A stretch of 64,000 nt of DNA from Paragyromitra xinjiangensis (Eukaryota > Ascomycota > Pezizomycetes > Pezizales > Discinaceae), in contig JBCAMK010000022.1 of the NCBI GenBank assembly GCA_038503065.1, positions 1,178,001 to 1,242,000 of the forward strand. The letters are read 5' to 3'. The stretch's first letter is position 1, and every line of letters begins with the position of its first letter. The notes beneath the pieces are model-generated. The model saw only the letters and a program-made list of their open reading frames with translations, ran no database searches and was not told the DNA's origin. Positions 46,055 through 57,200 of the stretch are shown here, in pieces. A program made the position numbers and the translations under genes.

Positions 46055-47037
46055 ATGGACACCTCGTCAGCTCCCCCGCCCGTGAGAATACTAGATCTCA
46101 TCGACACGGTCACAATTGGCTCCTTCTTCCTCGTGCTTGTCCTCTTATTCCTCGCCTACGCCCTCTCCGTATTCGTGCTTCCACAGCGTACAACCACCAC
46201 CAAAACCCGCGTCATATTTATCTGGCATCTCTTCGACTCCCTGATCCATTTTGTCTTTGAGGGCTCATTCCTATACTATTCGTTTTTTGCATCGAAGTCC
46301 ACATCGCTACGGGGGCCAAGCCAACACGTGTTATGGGGTGACAGCGCGACCGTGTACGGTGCGGCATACTCTGATGCGCCACTGGCAAAACTGTGGCAGG
46401 AGTACGCTAAAGCGGATTTCAGATGGGGACAGTCGGATATCTGTGTGGTTACGTTGGAGATTTTGACGGTTTTTGTGGGTGGTCCGTTGGCGTTGTGGAT
46501 TTGCGACTTGATCAGGAAGGAGGATGATCGGAGGTGGTTTTGGATCGTGGTTTTGGCGACGGGGGAGTTGTATGGTGGTAAGTATATCGTTTCGTTGTTG
46601 GGATGAGTGCTTTTTTTGGTTGGGCCTTGGAGGGGTTTGGGGATTGGATTGACTGATTGCGTGTAGGATATATGACGTTTATGCCTGAGTGGATTACGGG
46701 AAGTCAGAATCTCGAGACTAGTAACTTCATGTATAAGTAAGTAGAGTTTTCCGTCCCATCTCCTTCGCTATCAACTAACACTCCGATTAGATGGGTTTAC
46801 CTATTCTTCTTCAACACCCTGTGGGTGTGGATCCCCGTTTGGCTGCTTTACGAAGCATACAACACGTTTCTCCCAGCCCTCAAACTCCAATCCATGGTTG
46901 GCAAGATCTCCGCAACGGCGAACGCTTTGGGTAGTGCAACTTTTGATGACGAGGGCTCGGAGGAAGCGGAATCGGATATTGATGAAGGAGAAGGTGTCTC
47001 TGTTGCTGATGTTTTGGAAGGGAAGAAAGTTCGGTAG
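46055..47037 (+). CDS. EXPERA / emopamil-binding-protein-like membrane protein
   Basis: Three exons (46055-46577, 46667-46736 and 46791-47037) join in frame to 279 residues. The protein has four to five hydrophobic helices and the EBP/EXPERA core: HLFDSLIHFVFEGSFLYYSF with the conserved His and Glu, LWQEYAKADFRWG, a helix with LEILTVFVGGPLALW, GELYGGYMTFMPEWITGS, and WVYLFFFNTLWVWIPVWLLY. Animal EBP is the sterol delta8-delta7 isomerase of the ER. Fungi use the unrelated Erg2 for that step, so ascomycete EBP-domain proteins may act on other sterols or ligands. The acidic cytosolic tail (DEGSEEAESDIDEGEG) is outside the domain. Substrate and role are not evident from context. Confidence 0.9.
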
Positions 47038-47800
47038 TGGGCTAGTGTCGGTTTGATTTGGGTTTGATCTTGGCATGAGCGCAGATGGAACGGGATGTTA
47101 AGGGAATGAATACTAGAAAGAGGGGGCTCTTTGTGTAGGAGACTTGGCGTTGTGGTTAATACCAATGAGTATTTGGAAATAACGAAATGCATAATTCAAT
47201 GTGGATTACCTTAACCGACTTACTGGTGGTGAAAGCAGTGAATTATCAAGTTACCTACGTTCTATACTTCCGGGCTAAGTTTCTACTAGCAAGACTGGAT
47301 ACTATAATATGATAGATATTCCATACACGCATAGATTGGATACTAATAATCTCTGGGAAAAACAAAGCAGACTTCAGCCTACCAGGTAGTGGTCAATTAA
47401 AATACAGAAATTCCAGAGAAATAGACTTCTAACAACTACACTCCGATAATCTCAAGACTTCAGAGTCAGAAATAAGCGTAAGAAGGGCTTCACTATCAAG
47501 ACATCACGTGTCTTCGGAGTAGGTCTTGCTTCAAGATTAGATAAAAAGGTCGCGTTTGCACTCAAATTTTGAACTAGATGAAAGTGGGAGAGGATGAAGC
47601 GGAATTATGATATGATTTAATAAAGGAAAAATTTCATAGAAGATAAATAACAACCCCAATAACTTTGCTTCAGCTATATCCACCATCCTCCAGATCCCTA
47701 CGAACATGGTCTACCTCCGAAATCCCCGAATCACGTCCCTTCAGCGTTCTTTCCATAGTATTAGCAAGCACTGCTTCGTCTAACATATCCAAATTTATGA
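47038..47800. other. Convergent intergenic stretch
   Basis: Contains the 3' ends of the EXPERA gene and of the Smr gene. No further gene is recognised. Confidence 0.4.
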
Positions 47801-48894
47801 CTATATGCCCCAACTCGCTCCCACGTGTCGCAAGCCAAGGTCATCACATAGCCTCTGAATGGCATACCCTAGCCGCGGTACGCCATTGACGCTATAAATC
47901 CCTTTCCCTACAGTAGCAACTACCTTATCACCATGCTAGATTACCTTGGTCCGCCGGACCTTGTCGAGATAATGAAGCATGTAGTTTTCCGCCTCCCACA
48001 TGTGCAGGTGATGCAGATCAACTTTGTGCCACGGGAGGCCGCAGTTGCTGAAGCGGAAAATCTTAGCTGCTGCCTGGGCATTATAGTATTTCCAAGCAGC
48101 GTGATCAGAGTGGTTGAAAGCCACTACGATGCGGTTTGAAGTCAATCGGGTATGCACCGCCCCATGGATCAAAAGGGTCGAGTTGAAATGTCGGCCCACT
48201 TACTTGCACGTAACCGCTCGCATTCCTGGTAATGCTCTTGCGGAATATTTCTTCGCGGGGGATTAGTGACATCTGGGTCTGTGCTCGGCGTGGCTATATC
48301 GCTAGCTAAATTCAGGCATCCCTTCTCAATGCTTGTTTCTTCCACTTGCTTGTAATTATCCTTGCTCTCTTTCCTTCTCTTTCTCTCCCTCTCGTCCAAT
48401 TCACTCACCGCCCTCTTTCTACTTTGTGTTAAAAATTCTTCGGATACCCAGTTGGAGACCTTCTGTTTTAGTTTCTGGACTTTTTCAACAGCGCCAATTT
48501 TAAGCCTTGAAAGACTTTTTCCATTGTCATATCTTTGGGTCCCTCTTATATCTGCTGGTGGATCAATGACATCGTGATCTGGATGCTTAAGAAAGAAGTT
48601 GCTATCCACCTCTTCGTACGCGTAAGCTTTGCGAGCTCTCATCATCCTTTCCGGGGACGGGGCACGGCTCCTGGTGAAGCGAAATGAGGTGTCAGTCTCA
48701 GGCGTCCCGTCCAGCGGTACCATACTTGAAGCCTCTCCATTGTAGTCTATCCGTGTGGAGCCGAATACCGAGTATGTTTGTTTGTATGATACGAGCGGTG
48801 TGTTGCATCTATGTTTCGTCGGATGGGTTTCTGCATTCTGACAGAATACAGTTATCCAATTCTCATCCAGGAAACGGCAGACTTTAGAGTTCAT
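47801..48894 (-). CDS. DUF1771-Smr domain protein, interrupted by an in-frame TAG
   Basis: Exon 1 is 48894-48204 and exon 2 starts at 48123, joined in phase (donor GTAAGT). The N-terminal 200 residues are polar and basic, with a KRAVSELDERERKRRK stretch. A DUF1771-like helix spans the intron (YQECERLRA-MAFNHSDHAAW, then YYNAQAAAKIFRFSN). It leads into an Smr domain: VDLHHLHMWEAENYMLHYLD, where the usual DLHGL is DLHHL. A TAG at 47938-47936 then stops the frame. The same frame continues without a gap into the rest of the Smr domain (VVATVGKGIYSVNGVPRLG, AIQRLCDDLGL) up to a TAG at 47801. So the domain is either truncated by a nonsense change, read through, or restored by removal of a 21-base GT...AG segment, which is too short for a normal intron. 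Smr domains bind or cleave nucleic acid. Confidence 0.75.
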
Positions 48895-50004
48895 TTTTGC
48901 GCCTTGTGCGGTGGATACCCGAGAGTGGGGATTTTTGTGGGTCGATTATAAGAACTAACCGCAAGATCCGCTCTCACGGATTTTAGGTCTTTCGTCTCAA
49001 GTGTAGGGGATAAGACACTGTCCGAGGAGAGTTAGCAATTTTAAGATACAGACCCTCTGTGAGCTTTTCGATGGGCTGAGGTTATCGGTTGCCGAATAAT
49101 TGTTGATAGAGGTTAGTGTGGTGGTGTAGTGGGATTGGGCGCCCTTTTGGAACAGGTTTCAACCCGATTAAGCCGATCTACTAGAACGAAACAGCCCTCG
49201 TCACAATAAATCACTCGGACGGAAATGACTGCGTGTTGTGCGTGGCGTTAGTGTCGGGGGCTTGCTTTTGCTTATGAATAACAATGGGAGACTACCTCAA
49301 CCCACTCAAAGGGTGCTAAACCAAGGTAAAAACATGTATCTACGGCAAAAAAAATGGTTGAGTGGTTAATACTTGTTCATTTCGCCACCGGGGCCGGGGG
49401 GAGCATTATTTCCTTATTTATTTGCTTGTTTACAAGAGGATTGGACGCCTGAGATTCCATACCGAGAACAGCTTACATATGTATTTCAACTGGCGGCGAC
49501 AGCGGCAAAGCGGATACATGTAGTCCCAGAGATCAGGTAAGAAATATTCGCCTCCAGCCGTCTGCATAATTATAACCACGCGCCATTTGGTATCAAATCA
49601 AATGGAGATAACCTCATAATCTCCACATTCCTGCAAACGAAGATTTAACGAAAGATGGCATCTTGCATGCGAGACATGTAAGCCCCATCGTCTCACCTTA
49701 CCAGCAGCCTAAAGTCAAGTTTTTTCTTAATCCAAAATCCCATCCACTAACCTTTCATGATAAAGACTCAGTATAAAGACACGCATAAGATAATTCACCT
49801 GCAGCGCTTTCGCTAACCGGATGAGTTCCAAACACTACGGCGAAAGACAAGGCTCCCAAGCTCAATCTACTCTACGCAAAGCTACTCCTCCCTGCATAAA
49901 ACGACGCCAGACCCAATACTTTCGGCTTAATCCGATTCTAGAAGTGAGTTTTGGATACCATTGAGGTTCTATACTGTAGCTAATAGTCCTATCGACGAAA
50001 GGAA
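48895..50004. other. Divergent promoter region
   Basis: This lies between the Smr gene (-) and the coiled-coil gene (+). TACATGTA occurs at 49515-49522. No gene is recognised. Confidence 0.4.
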
Positions 50005-51854
50005 ATGCCACCAAAATCACTCCCAAAAACCACTTCCCCTCGTACCGATATCGGTATATTTTTGCAGAAACTTGGGAAATCGACATCCGAGATCCAGCAG
50101 ATCCTGACCGAGTACCCGAACTACGAGGAGAGAATTTTGGATCAAGAAAAGGCCCAAGCACGGCAGAAGGAGTTAGTGGAAGCCCTGGAAGCAAAGGAGG
50201 CTCAGATCAAAGAGCTGGAAGCGGCAGTGGCTGTCTTTGAAGGCGTACACATGAATAGTTCAAAAGTCTTAAAGGAGGAGAATACTAAGCTTAGCGAGCG
50301 TATCAGCGAGACCGAAGGACGACTTGCAGAGGCGGAAGAGCGATCGAAGGCCTCTCGCCAGGTCTTCGTTAGGGAGTTTGAGAAATTGATAAAAGACAAG
50401 AACCATGAATTAGAACAAACCCACCAAAACCATGCGGCTATCTTGGAGAAACAAAAGAGTCATTTTGAGAAGCAGCAATCGGAGATTATCGAAAAGGGTC
50501 TTGTACAGCTAAATAAGGTCTCCAAGGAGATGCAGCAACAAAGCGTAGAATTGGAGAAACTGGATTTGATGAATGATGGTTTGAAAAAGAAGCTTGCACA
50601 ATCAAATTGTAAGCTCAAAGAGATCCAACAAGAATTGTTCAACGTCCCAGATGATACATTGTAAGAAGACCTTTCGTCTCTACTCGTTGAGCGCTATTAA
50701 CTATGATTGCATAGTGAGAAGGAATGGAAAGACTTGGCAAAAGACTCTCATTCGTTCTGCAAAGCCAGGTTCACGAACCTTCCGGAAGGTTCAACAGTGG
50801 TAAGTATGCCAGCTAATCCCAAACCGCACCGGTTTCTCCACTAACCGTGGCCTATTGGTATTAGGAACAAGTCGCGCTCCAACAACAAGATATCAAGGAG
50901 AAACTTCTGCGGGCCGGCTTTACCGACAGGATCCCGTTCTTCATTCCAACCGGAAATATTGAAGCTTCCAAGCTTATTCGTCTCGCTGGCGTCGAACATA
51001 TTATCTCGGAGAGTATTTGCAAGAACATTTTCCAGTTTGTCGTTCTGCACAACTGTCCAAGTGCTACCAGTATTTTTGAGACCATATCTGAACAACTGTA
51101 TCGTGAAAGCCCTTGGAAAGAAGCTATATGGCGGACATCAACTGTCAGCACTCTGACTGGACATAGTAACGTTGATTTAAAGATTCGCCAAATGGTCAAG
51201 GAGATCTTTGAGTTGACTGATCCGCTTATCCGGGAGGATGATCGGGAAATCGTGAAAACAGAGCTCACAGGATTGTTCAGGCGTGCCTTCGAGATCTGGT
51301 TGCCGGCACAAAAGAATAGCTCTAGGATTTTCGCAACGACAAAGTTTACCGAAAATTCTCCCCAAGCTTGGGAGTCCCACCCAGAGCAAGATGAGTTTTT
51401 CGGATCTCCCGAGGACGAGTTAGCAGACATTGACTCGCAAAGGAAGATTCTCTGCCTTTTCCCAAGAGTTTATCGAGAGAAATCACTCACGACCGACAGG
51501 GGCGTTGGTCCGGAAGACGAAGGCTATACCTATTTCCCTGGAACAGCACTATATGCCGATGCCGGAGCCTATATTGTTGGACAGAGGGAGCATCGGGAAT
51601 TCCAAAAGCTCATGGAAGAGCTTTCGAAAAAAGCACAGGTGGTTTCCGCCGACCCCGCGAGGATGAGCAGCAGACGTAGCCGGAGGCCCAGTGTCAGCAA
51701 AGCACAGCTATCGCTGCCTCCACTGTATCCCCAGACATTTAGTGAGCGTATCAAGAAATCTCAAGTCTCCCATGGCGAGACGTCGAGCTTGGAGGTAGTC
51801 CCACGTCCCACCGAGAAATCCTCCTTGGCGGTCCTCAAAATCGCTCCAAAGTAG
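50005..51854 (+). CDS. Coiled-coil hypothetical protein
   Basis: Three exons (50005-50660, 50715-50799 and 50865-51854) join in frame to 576 residues. Residues about 50-215 form one long coiled coil (heptads in EALEAKEAQIKELEAA, KLSERISETEGRLAEAEE, VSKEMQQQSVELEKL). A conserved-looking globular part follows (EKEWKDLAKDSHSFCKARF; FQFVVLHNCPSATSIFETIS; IRQMVKEIFELTDPLI; GLFRRAFEIWL). The last 100 residues are Ser/Arg/Pro-rich. The layout resembles an uncharacterised fungal group sometimes annotated as 'MEI5-like' because of its coiled coil; I cannot support a meiotic role. The exon joints preserve frame and use good donors (GTAAGA and GTAAGT). Confidence 0.75.
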
Positions 51855-52445
51855 ATGGGCTACCTTGCGTCAGACTATTACTTAGTTCAATTTTTCTTGC
51901 ACTTTATTTTCTCAGATTGCTATATATTTCATTTCTTCCAGACTTCAATTCTTCACGGAGCTAGGAGCTATTTCCTAGTTTTAATGCGAGTATTTATAGG
52001 CAAGGTAGCGAGTCGGAATGGTGGTTGGATTGGTGTTTGCATCATTGTTCGCAACTACAATTGGTGATATGTTTGTAGGAAGTTTTATAAGAAACTGAAA
52101 AATCCGATCCAGAGCTGGTGGCGCACCACGAATATAGAGTATGTTGTCCATTTTATGACTATGCTTACGATGTATTATCGATCCTTAAAAGGGACTGTTC
52201 CTCGAGTATTCTATGATAATTTATAACAATATTGGAGAGCAAACATGTATCTACACACTACATGTATCCACAATACTCGCTGCAAGAATAAACTCCCACT
52301 AAATTCTGCCACACTAGTGTGGCGCTGGGGAACCCCAGTATGGACATCTATTCAGACCCCGACGCAATTGCAAGCACATATATACAGTAAAATATGATAT
52401 CATATAGTCAGGAGTCGGCATGTGATTCGAAGGTACTACGTATTT

Positions 52446-52575
52446 TACAAGCGTACGGGGGGCGAAGTTGCAATGGAACGGCCAGGATGTTCAGTTATAA
52501 CGATTAAGATACAAAAAACAGTTTTTCAGTATACGTGCCCTTGCCGTTCCAAATTCACCCCCCCATACGCTTGTA
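52446..52575. repeat. Foldback element A (about 35-bp inverted repeat)
   Basis: The arm at 52446-52482 (TACAAGCGTACGGGGGGCGA...GGAACGGC) is inverted at 52543-52575. The arms agree except for transitions, consistent with cytosine-to-thymine decay, and a five-base gap. About 60 bases of A+T-rich DNA separate them. No open frame is present, so it could be a MITE or part of a larger foldback. Confidence 0.65.
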
Positions 52576-52590
52576 TATGAGAATACGAGT

Positions 52591-52797
52591 AGAGTCGCTC
52601 CTGGGTGTGCGATGAAACTGGTGGTATGGCGAATTTCACCCAAAATCGAGGACAAGTCAAAAAAGAAAAGCAGAAAGATACCGATAAAACCTAAGAATAA
52701 TACGGAAAATCTTCTCAATAAAAGGATCAAGAGGATTAATTTAGTTGACTCCCCTTTCGACTTTTTCAAAGATTCATCACACCCCAGGAGCGACTCT
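52591..52797. repeat. Foldback element B (about 25-bp inverted repeat)
   Basis: The arm AGAGTCGCTCCTGGGTGTGC (52591-52616 with its extension GATGAA) is inverted at 52773-52797 (TTCATCACACCCCAGGAGCG...). The structure spans 207 bases and starts 16 bases after element A ends, so the two may be halves of one MITE-like insertion. No target-site duplication is certain. Confidence 0.65.
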
Positions 52798-53423
52798 ATA
52801 TTTCAATAAACCACGTTTTTGGAGTACCGGCACACGTACACAGCTGCAGCTTCTGCCTAAGTTCTAGCTTAAAATGATTAGAGGAAGCCAGAACATTGGT
52901 TTGGGCGCCTAGCTATAGGGACACAAAAACATCCCAGCTTTGTCCCCCAGGATATTAAGTTGAAACAACCCTATGAATTATTTACATTGGCTGTACCACC
53001 TTGAAACAACACAAAAACTATGCTGTCGCGCAGTGGCCACGCTAATTTCACTATGTCTAGATCTGACTGAGAGTCTTGGACTTCAGTTCCTAGTGGATGG
53101 TGAGCCCAATAGGGATTCAATGGAATAACCGAGATAAAGTAAAGGAAATCAGGTGTGAAATGATCTGCCCGGAGAAAGCTAATGAGAGCTGCCATAGATA
53201 AGAAATTTCGTAACGATGAGTAACTTGAAGAAAGGCAGGAAGAAAACGAAAGGAGGATCCACACATGAATGGAAGACTCAGCTATCGCCAGGCTAAAGAT
53301 AGAGATATAATCTACATTACAAAACGTTTGATCGTCTGCCTGCGTAGTCGTTCTTAAGGCCGACACAAACATTCAATGTTCACAGGTGATTTTTCAATTG
53401 CCTTCTCAAACGTTATAGCTCTC

Positions 53424-54265
53424 TCAACACCACGCCATCTCGGGTGAGATGTCTTTTTCTTCGGCGGGTGCTAGGTCCTGCAGTATTATTCGGTTACGTT
53501 AGAACTATGATATAAGATATTATATAAGGGAAGAAGGACAAGCGTACACGAGGTGAAGCGAGTGCAACACTCTCGGCAGTAATGTCGCCAGATAGAAGCC
53601 GGTGAAGCAGACTCGGGTTTTCCTAAAGAGGTGTTATTATTAACATCTGAAACGCCAGTTACGTTAAAAAAAACTGCAAAGTAGGACTTACATTTAAATA
53701 CCCTCCAATGATGTAAATACGTTGCCGATAGTCCTCCTCGCCAGCATATGCTGCATCGATACATTCCTGTGTTACAATTACCCGTTAGCTCTACATAGCT
53801 CACCAGGCTGCAGATAAAACAAGTTTTTGGAATACCTCTAGTTCATTGGCAATCCTAATTCTCTCCGGTGGACAAGTTTCGCAATAGCTTTTTAAGGCAA
53901 ATGTGAGACACAGCCTACCCTACATATCACAAAATAATTTAGCAACCAAAACCCAATTGACCAAGTGGAGATCATCTACCACCACTGATAGACATACCAG
54001 GAACGAGATGATACCCCCGGGGCAGAAAGCAAATGAAAGTACATACCTGCTTCCTCAAGCTTGCGTCGTTGGCTCCGTGCAGCATCTCTGCCGCAGTGCC
54101 CTTTTCCGAATTTCTAACCTCATCACGAACAGCCATTTGCAGCGATACCAGCAAATTGAAATGCTCTTCGCCAACACCAGTAGGTCTATATCGTGGACTG
54201 CTAGATCTTTGGCTATATGATGTTTGTTTTGGGGCGGTAAGAAAAGAGAAAAGATTATTCAACAT
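53424..54265 (-). CDS. Small five-exon gene with TFIIS central (TFS2M)-like domain
   Basis: Five short exons join in phase zero throughout: 54265-54047, 53919-53836, 53766-53692, 53622-53548 and 53477-53424, giving 168 residues from an ATG at 54265. No single frame shows the domain; it appears only after splicing. The joined C-terminal half reads FALKSYCETCPP, RIRIANELEECIDAAYAGE, DYRQRIYIIGGYLNENPSLL, HRLLSGDITAESVALASP. This follows the TFIIS central-domain plan (helix with A-x-E-[IL]-E, Y-x-x-[KR]-x-R, N-P-x-L, L-x-G-x-[IL], and a final LAS). The N-terminal 70 residues are polar and unremarkable. The domain normally contacts RNA polymerase II (TFIIS, Bye1, PHF3/DIDO). Here it stands alone, without the zinc ribbon, PHD or SPOC modules. 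It may be a small orphan gene or a fragment. Confidence 0.58.
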
Positions 54266-57200
54266 GATTCGAATATTAGGTTATAGTAAGATCTAACATA
54301 ACGTGGGGATTTAGTGTCAGTTCGCCTACGTAACGAGAGCAAGAGTAATATTACAATCGATATCAGATATACTGTTCGGCTGGCCAGGCGAGGTTGAACT
54401 AGAGATCGTTTGGCTGGGGTCGGTATTAAGATCAGCTGTGACGGCAGGTATGAGTCTTAAGTATATGAAACGAACGAAGCTAGACGCTGAGTTAGCAAAT
54501 ATATATCTAGTAGCTATCTACTGCTTCATAAAGAGCCTCACCTAATCGTGTGTTTCTAGTTCCTAGACGCAGCCGAAAGCGGTGTAATGGCAAAAGAGTG
54601 AGCGAAAATAGATATTATGTCCGCTTAAGAAGTGAAGCGACAATTAAGAGTAATGGGTATGACGGCTAGAGCTATTGCATACGCGCCTGTGCACAAAAAC
54701 GAAGGAATGTATTCAGACCCGAAACGAGTAGATTCAACGAAAGGACGAGCCAAGAGCTCAGTAGAAAGTTAGTGTGAGAAGGATAGAGAGGAAGGAGGGC
54801 GGGAGGGGAAGAAGTAATAGGGCGAGAAGACATGCCCTGCCATCGCACTTACTTTAGTGCGCTTGGTATATATTGATATTTATTATGTGCTTCACGGCAG
54901 CCCTCGGCAGGCTCAAAATTAGCGTTTTTACGTGTTCAATCCATGTTCTAAAATGTGCGGGGACTTTCTATGCACTCTGGTACAAAAAATACGGCGTAGT
55001 ATAATTTGCGCTGCAGGCTCGCTACCGAAACTAACAGGGGGAACCCGAAGGCGAGGGTCTGAAACACACGCGTTCTGCTTTCATCGACAGTTTCCACTAT
55101 CCAGGAAACGACTGAACGTTCCCGGGCCTTCGATGCCCAAGCACATTCTTCTTTTCAGGAGGTGTGGGGGCCATTGACCCAAGGAATCTGAGACGACTCA
55201 GCCTCCCGCAGGGAAGACAACGGCTGTTATTTACATCTACGATCCTGGGATTTAGATACCAATACCTACCCTCAACTCGTCGATATTATACAGATACTCT
55301 GAAGCAGGAGGTATGTAGGTGGCCATGGTTTTCGCTGTGCATTCACCCGTTAACGTTACTATACCTAAGTAAATTGCGGGAATAACGTCATGATTGGAAA
55401 CACGATTGCAATTGAGAAACCACGAAAAGGTTCAAAATGAACCCACCCACCCGCAAGGTTCTTGGCCAGCGGCTTCAGGGGAAGAAAAAGAAACGAATAT
55501 GAACGCGGCTGATTGGAGATAAGTCGCTTAGTTTACCAATGCCATCGTTTACTTTATCATTATCCCACACAAGATGAATGGTGCGGCTGATAGACGCCAA
55601 ATTTAGATACTGAAAACCCGTCGCAATTGCTTGATCTCTACAGTGGGGTGCAGCCAATGCTGCTAGGATCATAAGCCCTAGATAGATAACACCGCATACG
55701 AACAAACGATAGCTTTTCTGAAGAGTCGTCGAACACAAAGACTCTAGATTAAAAGGTAGATTTGCGAAGATCTTTGTTAGTTCTACATCTTATAGATTAA
55801 TGTTCAATCTCCAATTCTATTCGGTTTATCCCCCATGTGATGCGCCTTACCATCTAAAATTTATCCCATGCTTTGTCTAGGAAGCGCAAACCTCTTCGAT
55901 ATTGCTTGCTTCCCAGGCTGCCACACCTCTAGATTAGGCAAAAGTCTCTCAGCACTGCCAGGTGGGCTGAAAACATTTTGTTTCACTGAAGCGGTTTTAT
56001 TTTTGCTTTATTCAAAATCAAAAAGCCCTGGGTGTCTGAAACGGAATGCGTTAAGGGAGTTGGTGTTTAGCATCACAATTTTTCACTCAATCGATATGTT
56101 GAGAAACTGGGAAAAGAAAAATCATGTCCTCAAAAGTATCCAGTAACATAAAGTTTTAGAGCGACCGCAGAAATAACGTTTGGGCCCTTTCTGTTATTAG
56201 GATGAGGAATTCGACCTTGACCATAAACGCTATCTCATGGGAAAATTTCTTCTTCTTTGAACCGACCCACTCTCCTCTTCTCCGATACTTCCTTTCTTTG
56301 TAGCGAGTAGTAATTGCTTTTTCTCTCAAATCGACCTTTTGAGCGTCGCTGCCCAGAGATGTTTGTTTCACGACTGCCGGCTAGATTCATATCCGGAAAG
56401 CAAAAACACGCATATCATGGGTAAAATAAGCGAGACTTAGCAATTGACTACAAATATCAGAATGTCTATAGGGATCTCGGAAACCTCAGAAACATACCGT
56501 AACCATCTGGACTCGAGAGGAGTGGGGAAAAGGAGAGAGTAAACATTCTATTCTTGTTTTCCAGAGAGGGAGATGGTGAGGGAGAAATTGAATCCTAGCT
56601 TGTAACGAAATTCCGCCCTCAAAATAACCTTCACAAGTCTACAAGATGGTGTCGTCTCCCGTTCGAATTCAACCAATCCGATTAACACGGCGTCGGGCCC
56701 ATCACCTAACCCAGAACGCCACTCCAAATTACCAGTGTTCTCTATCTCACTTTCAATAGAATACTTACGCTCGCCCCGAGTGGCGAGGACCCCTCGAGAG
56801 AAGCGTAGGATATAAATTTTACGCACTCAAGCTTCTAACACAATAGCGAATATTTGATGGGAAAACTTACACGAAAACCAGGGTTCTAGAGTTAAAACTC
56901 ATTTCCACTTAAAAGGTAGTCCTAGTTGATCTAGCGGTATAGTTGCGTCCAACAAGTTCTTGCGGTTTTTGAGGTACCATGATGCAACATTAAGGCACCA
57001 CAAGCCCCACAGCACAACACCCCCAAATCCAGGAGGCTTCCCACAACTGAACTTTAACCATGCCAGTACAACAAAGGACATGCTGTTAATGCTTTAAACA
57101 ATAATGGCGAAACATGATGCTTTCTTTTTTGTTGAATAGCAGATATCTTCATTGAGTGGTTCATGGCATCTGGTTGCATCATGGTACTTCAAAAACCGTA

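Larger units (their letters stand above)
51855..53423. other. Intergenic with foldback repeats
   Basis: No gene is recognised. TACATGTA is at 52259-52266. Two adjacent inverted-repeat structures occupy 52446-52575 and 52591-52797 and are listed separately. Confidence 0.5.

Noticed and set aside
36552..48894. Reassignment of TAG to a sense codon, suggested by three isolated in-frame TAGs in otherwise intact domains
   Set aside because: Several intact genes (phospholipase D, EXPERA protein) end in TAG exactly where the family ends, so TAG functions as a stop here.
55475..55738. Possible secreted protein on the - strand with a signal-like hydrophobic start
   Set aside because: The frame has no ATG ahead of the hydrophobic segment, no family resemblance and no splice joints.
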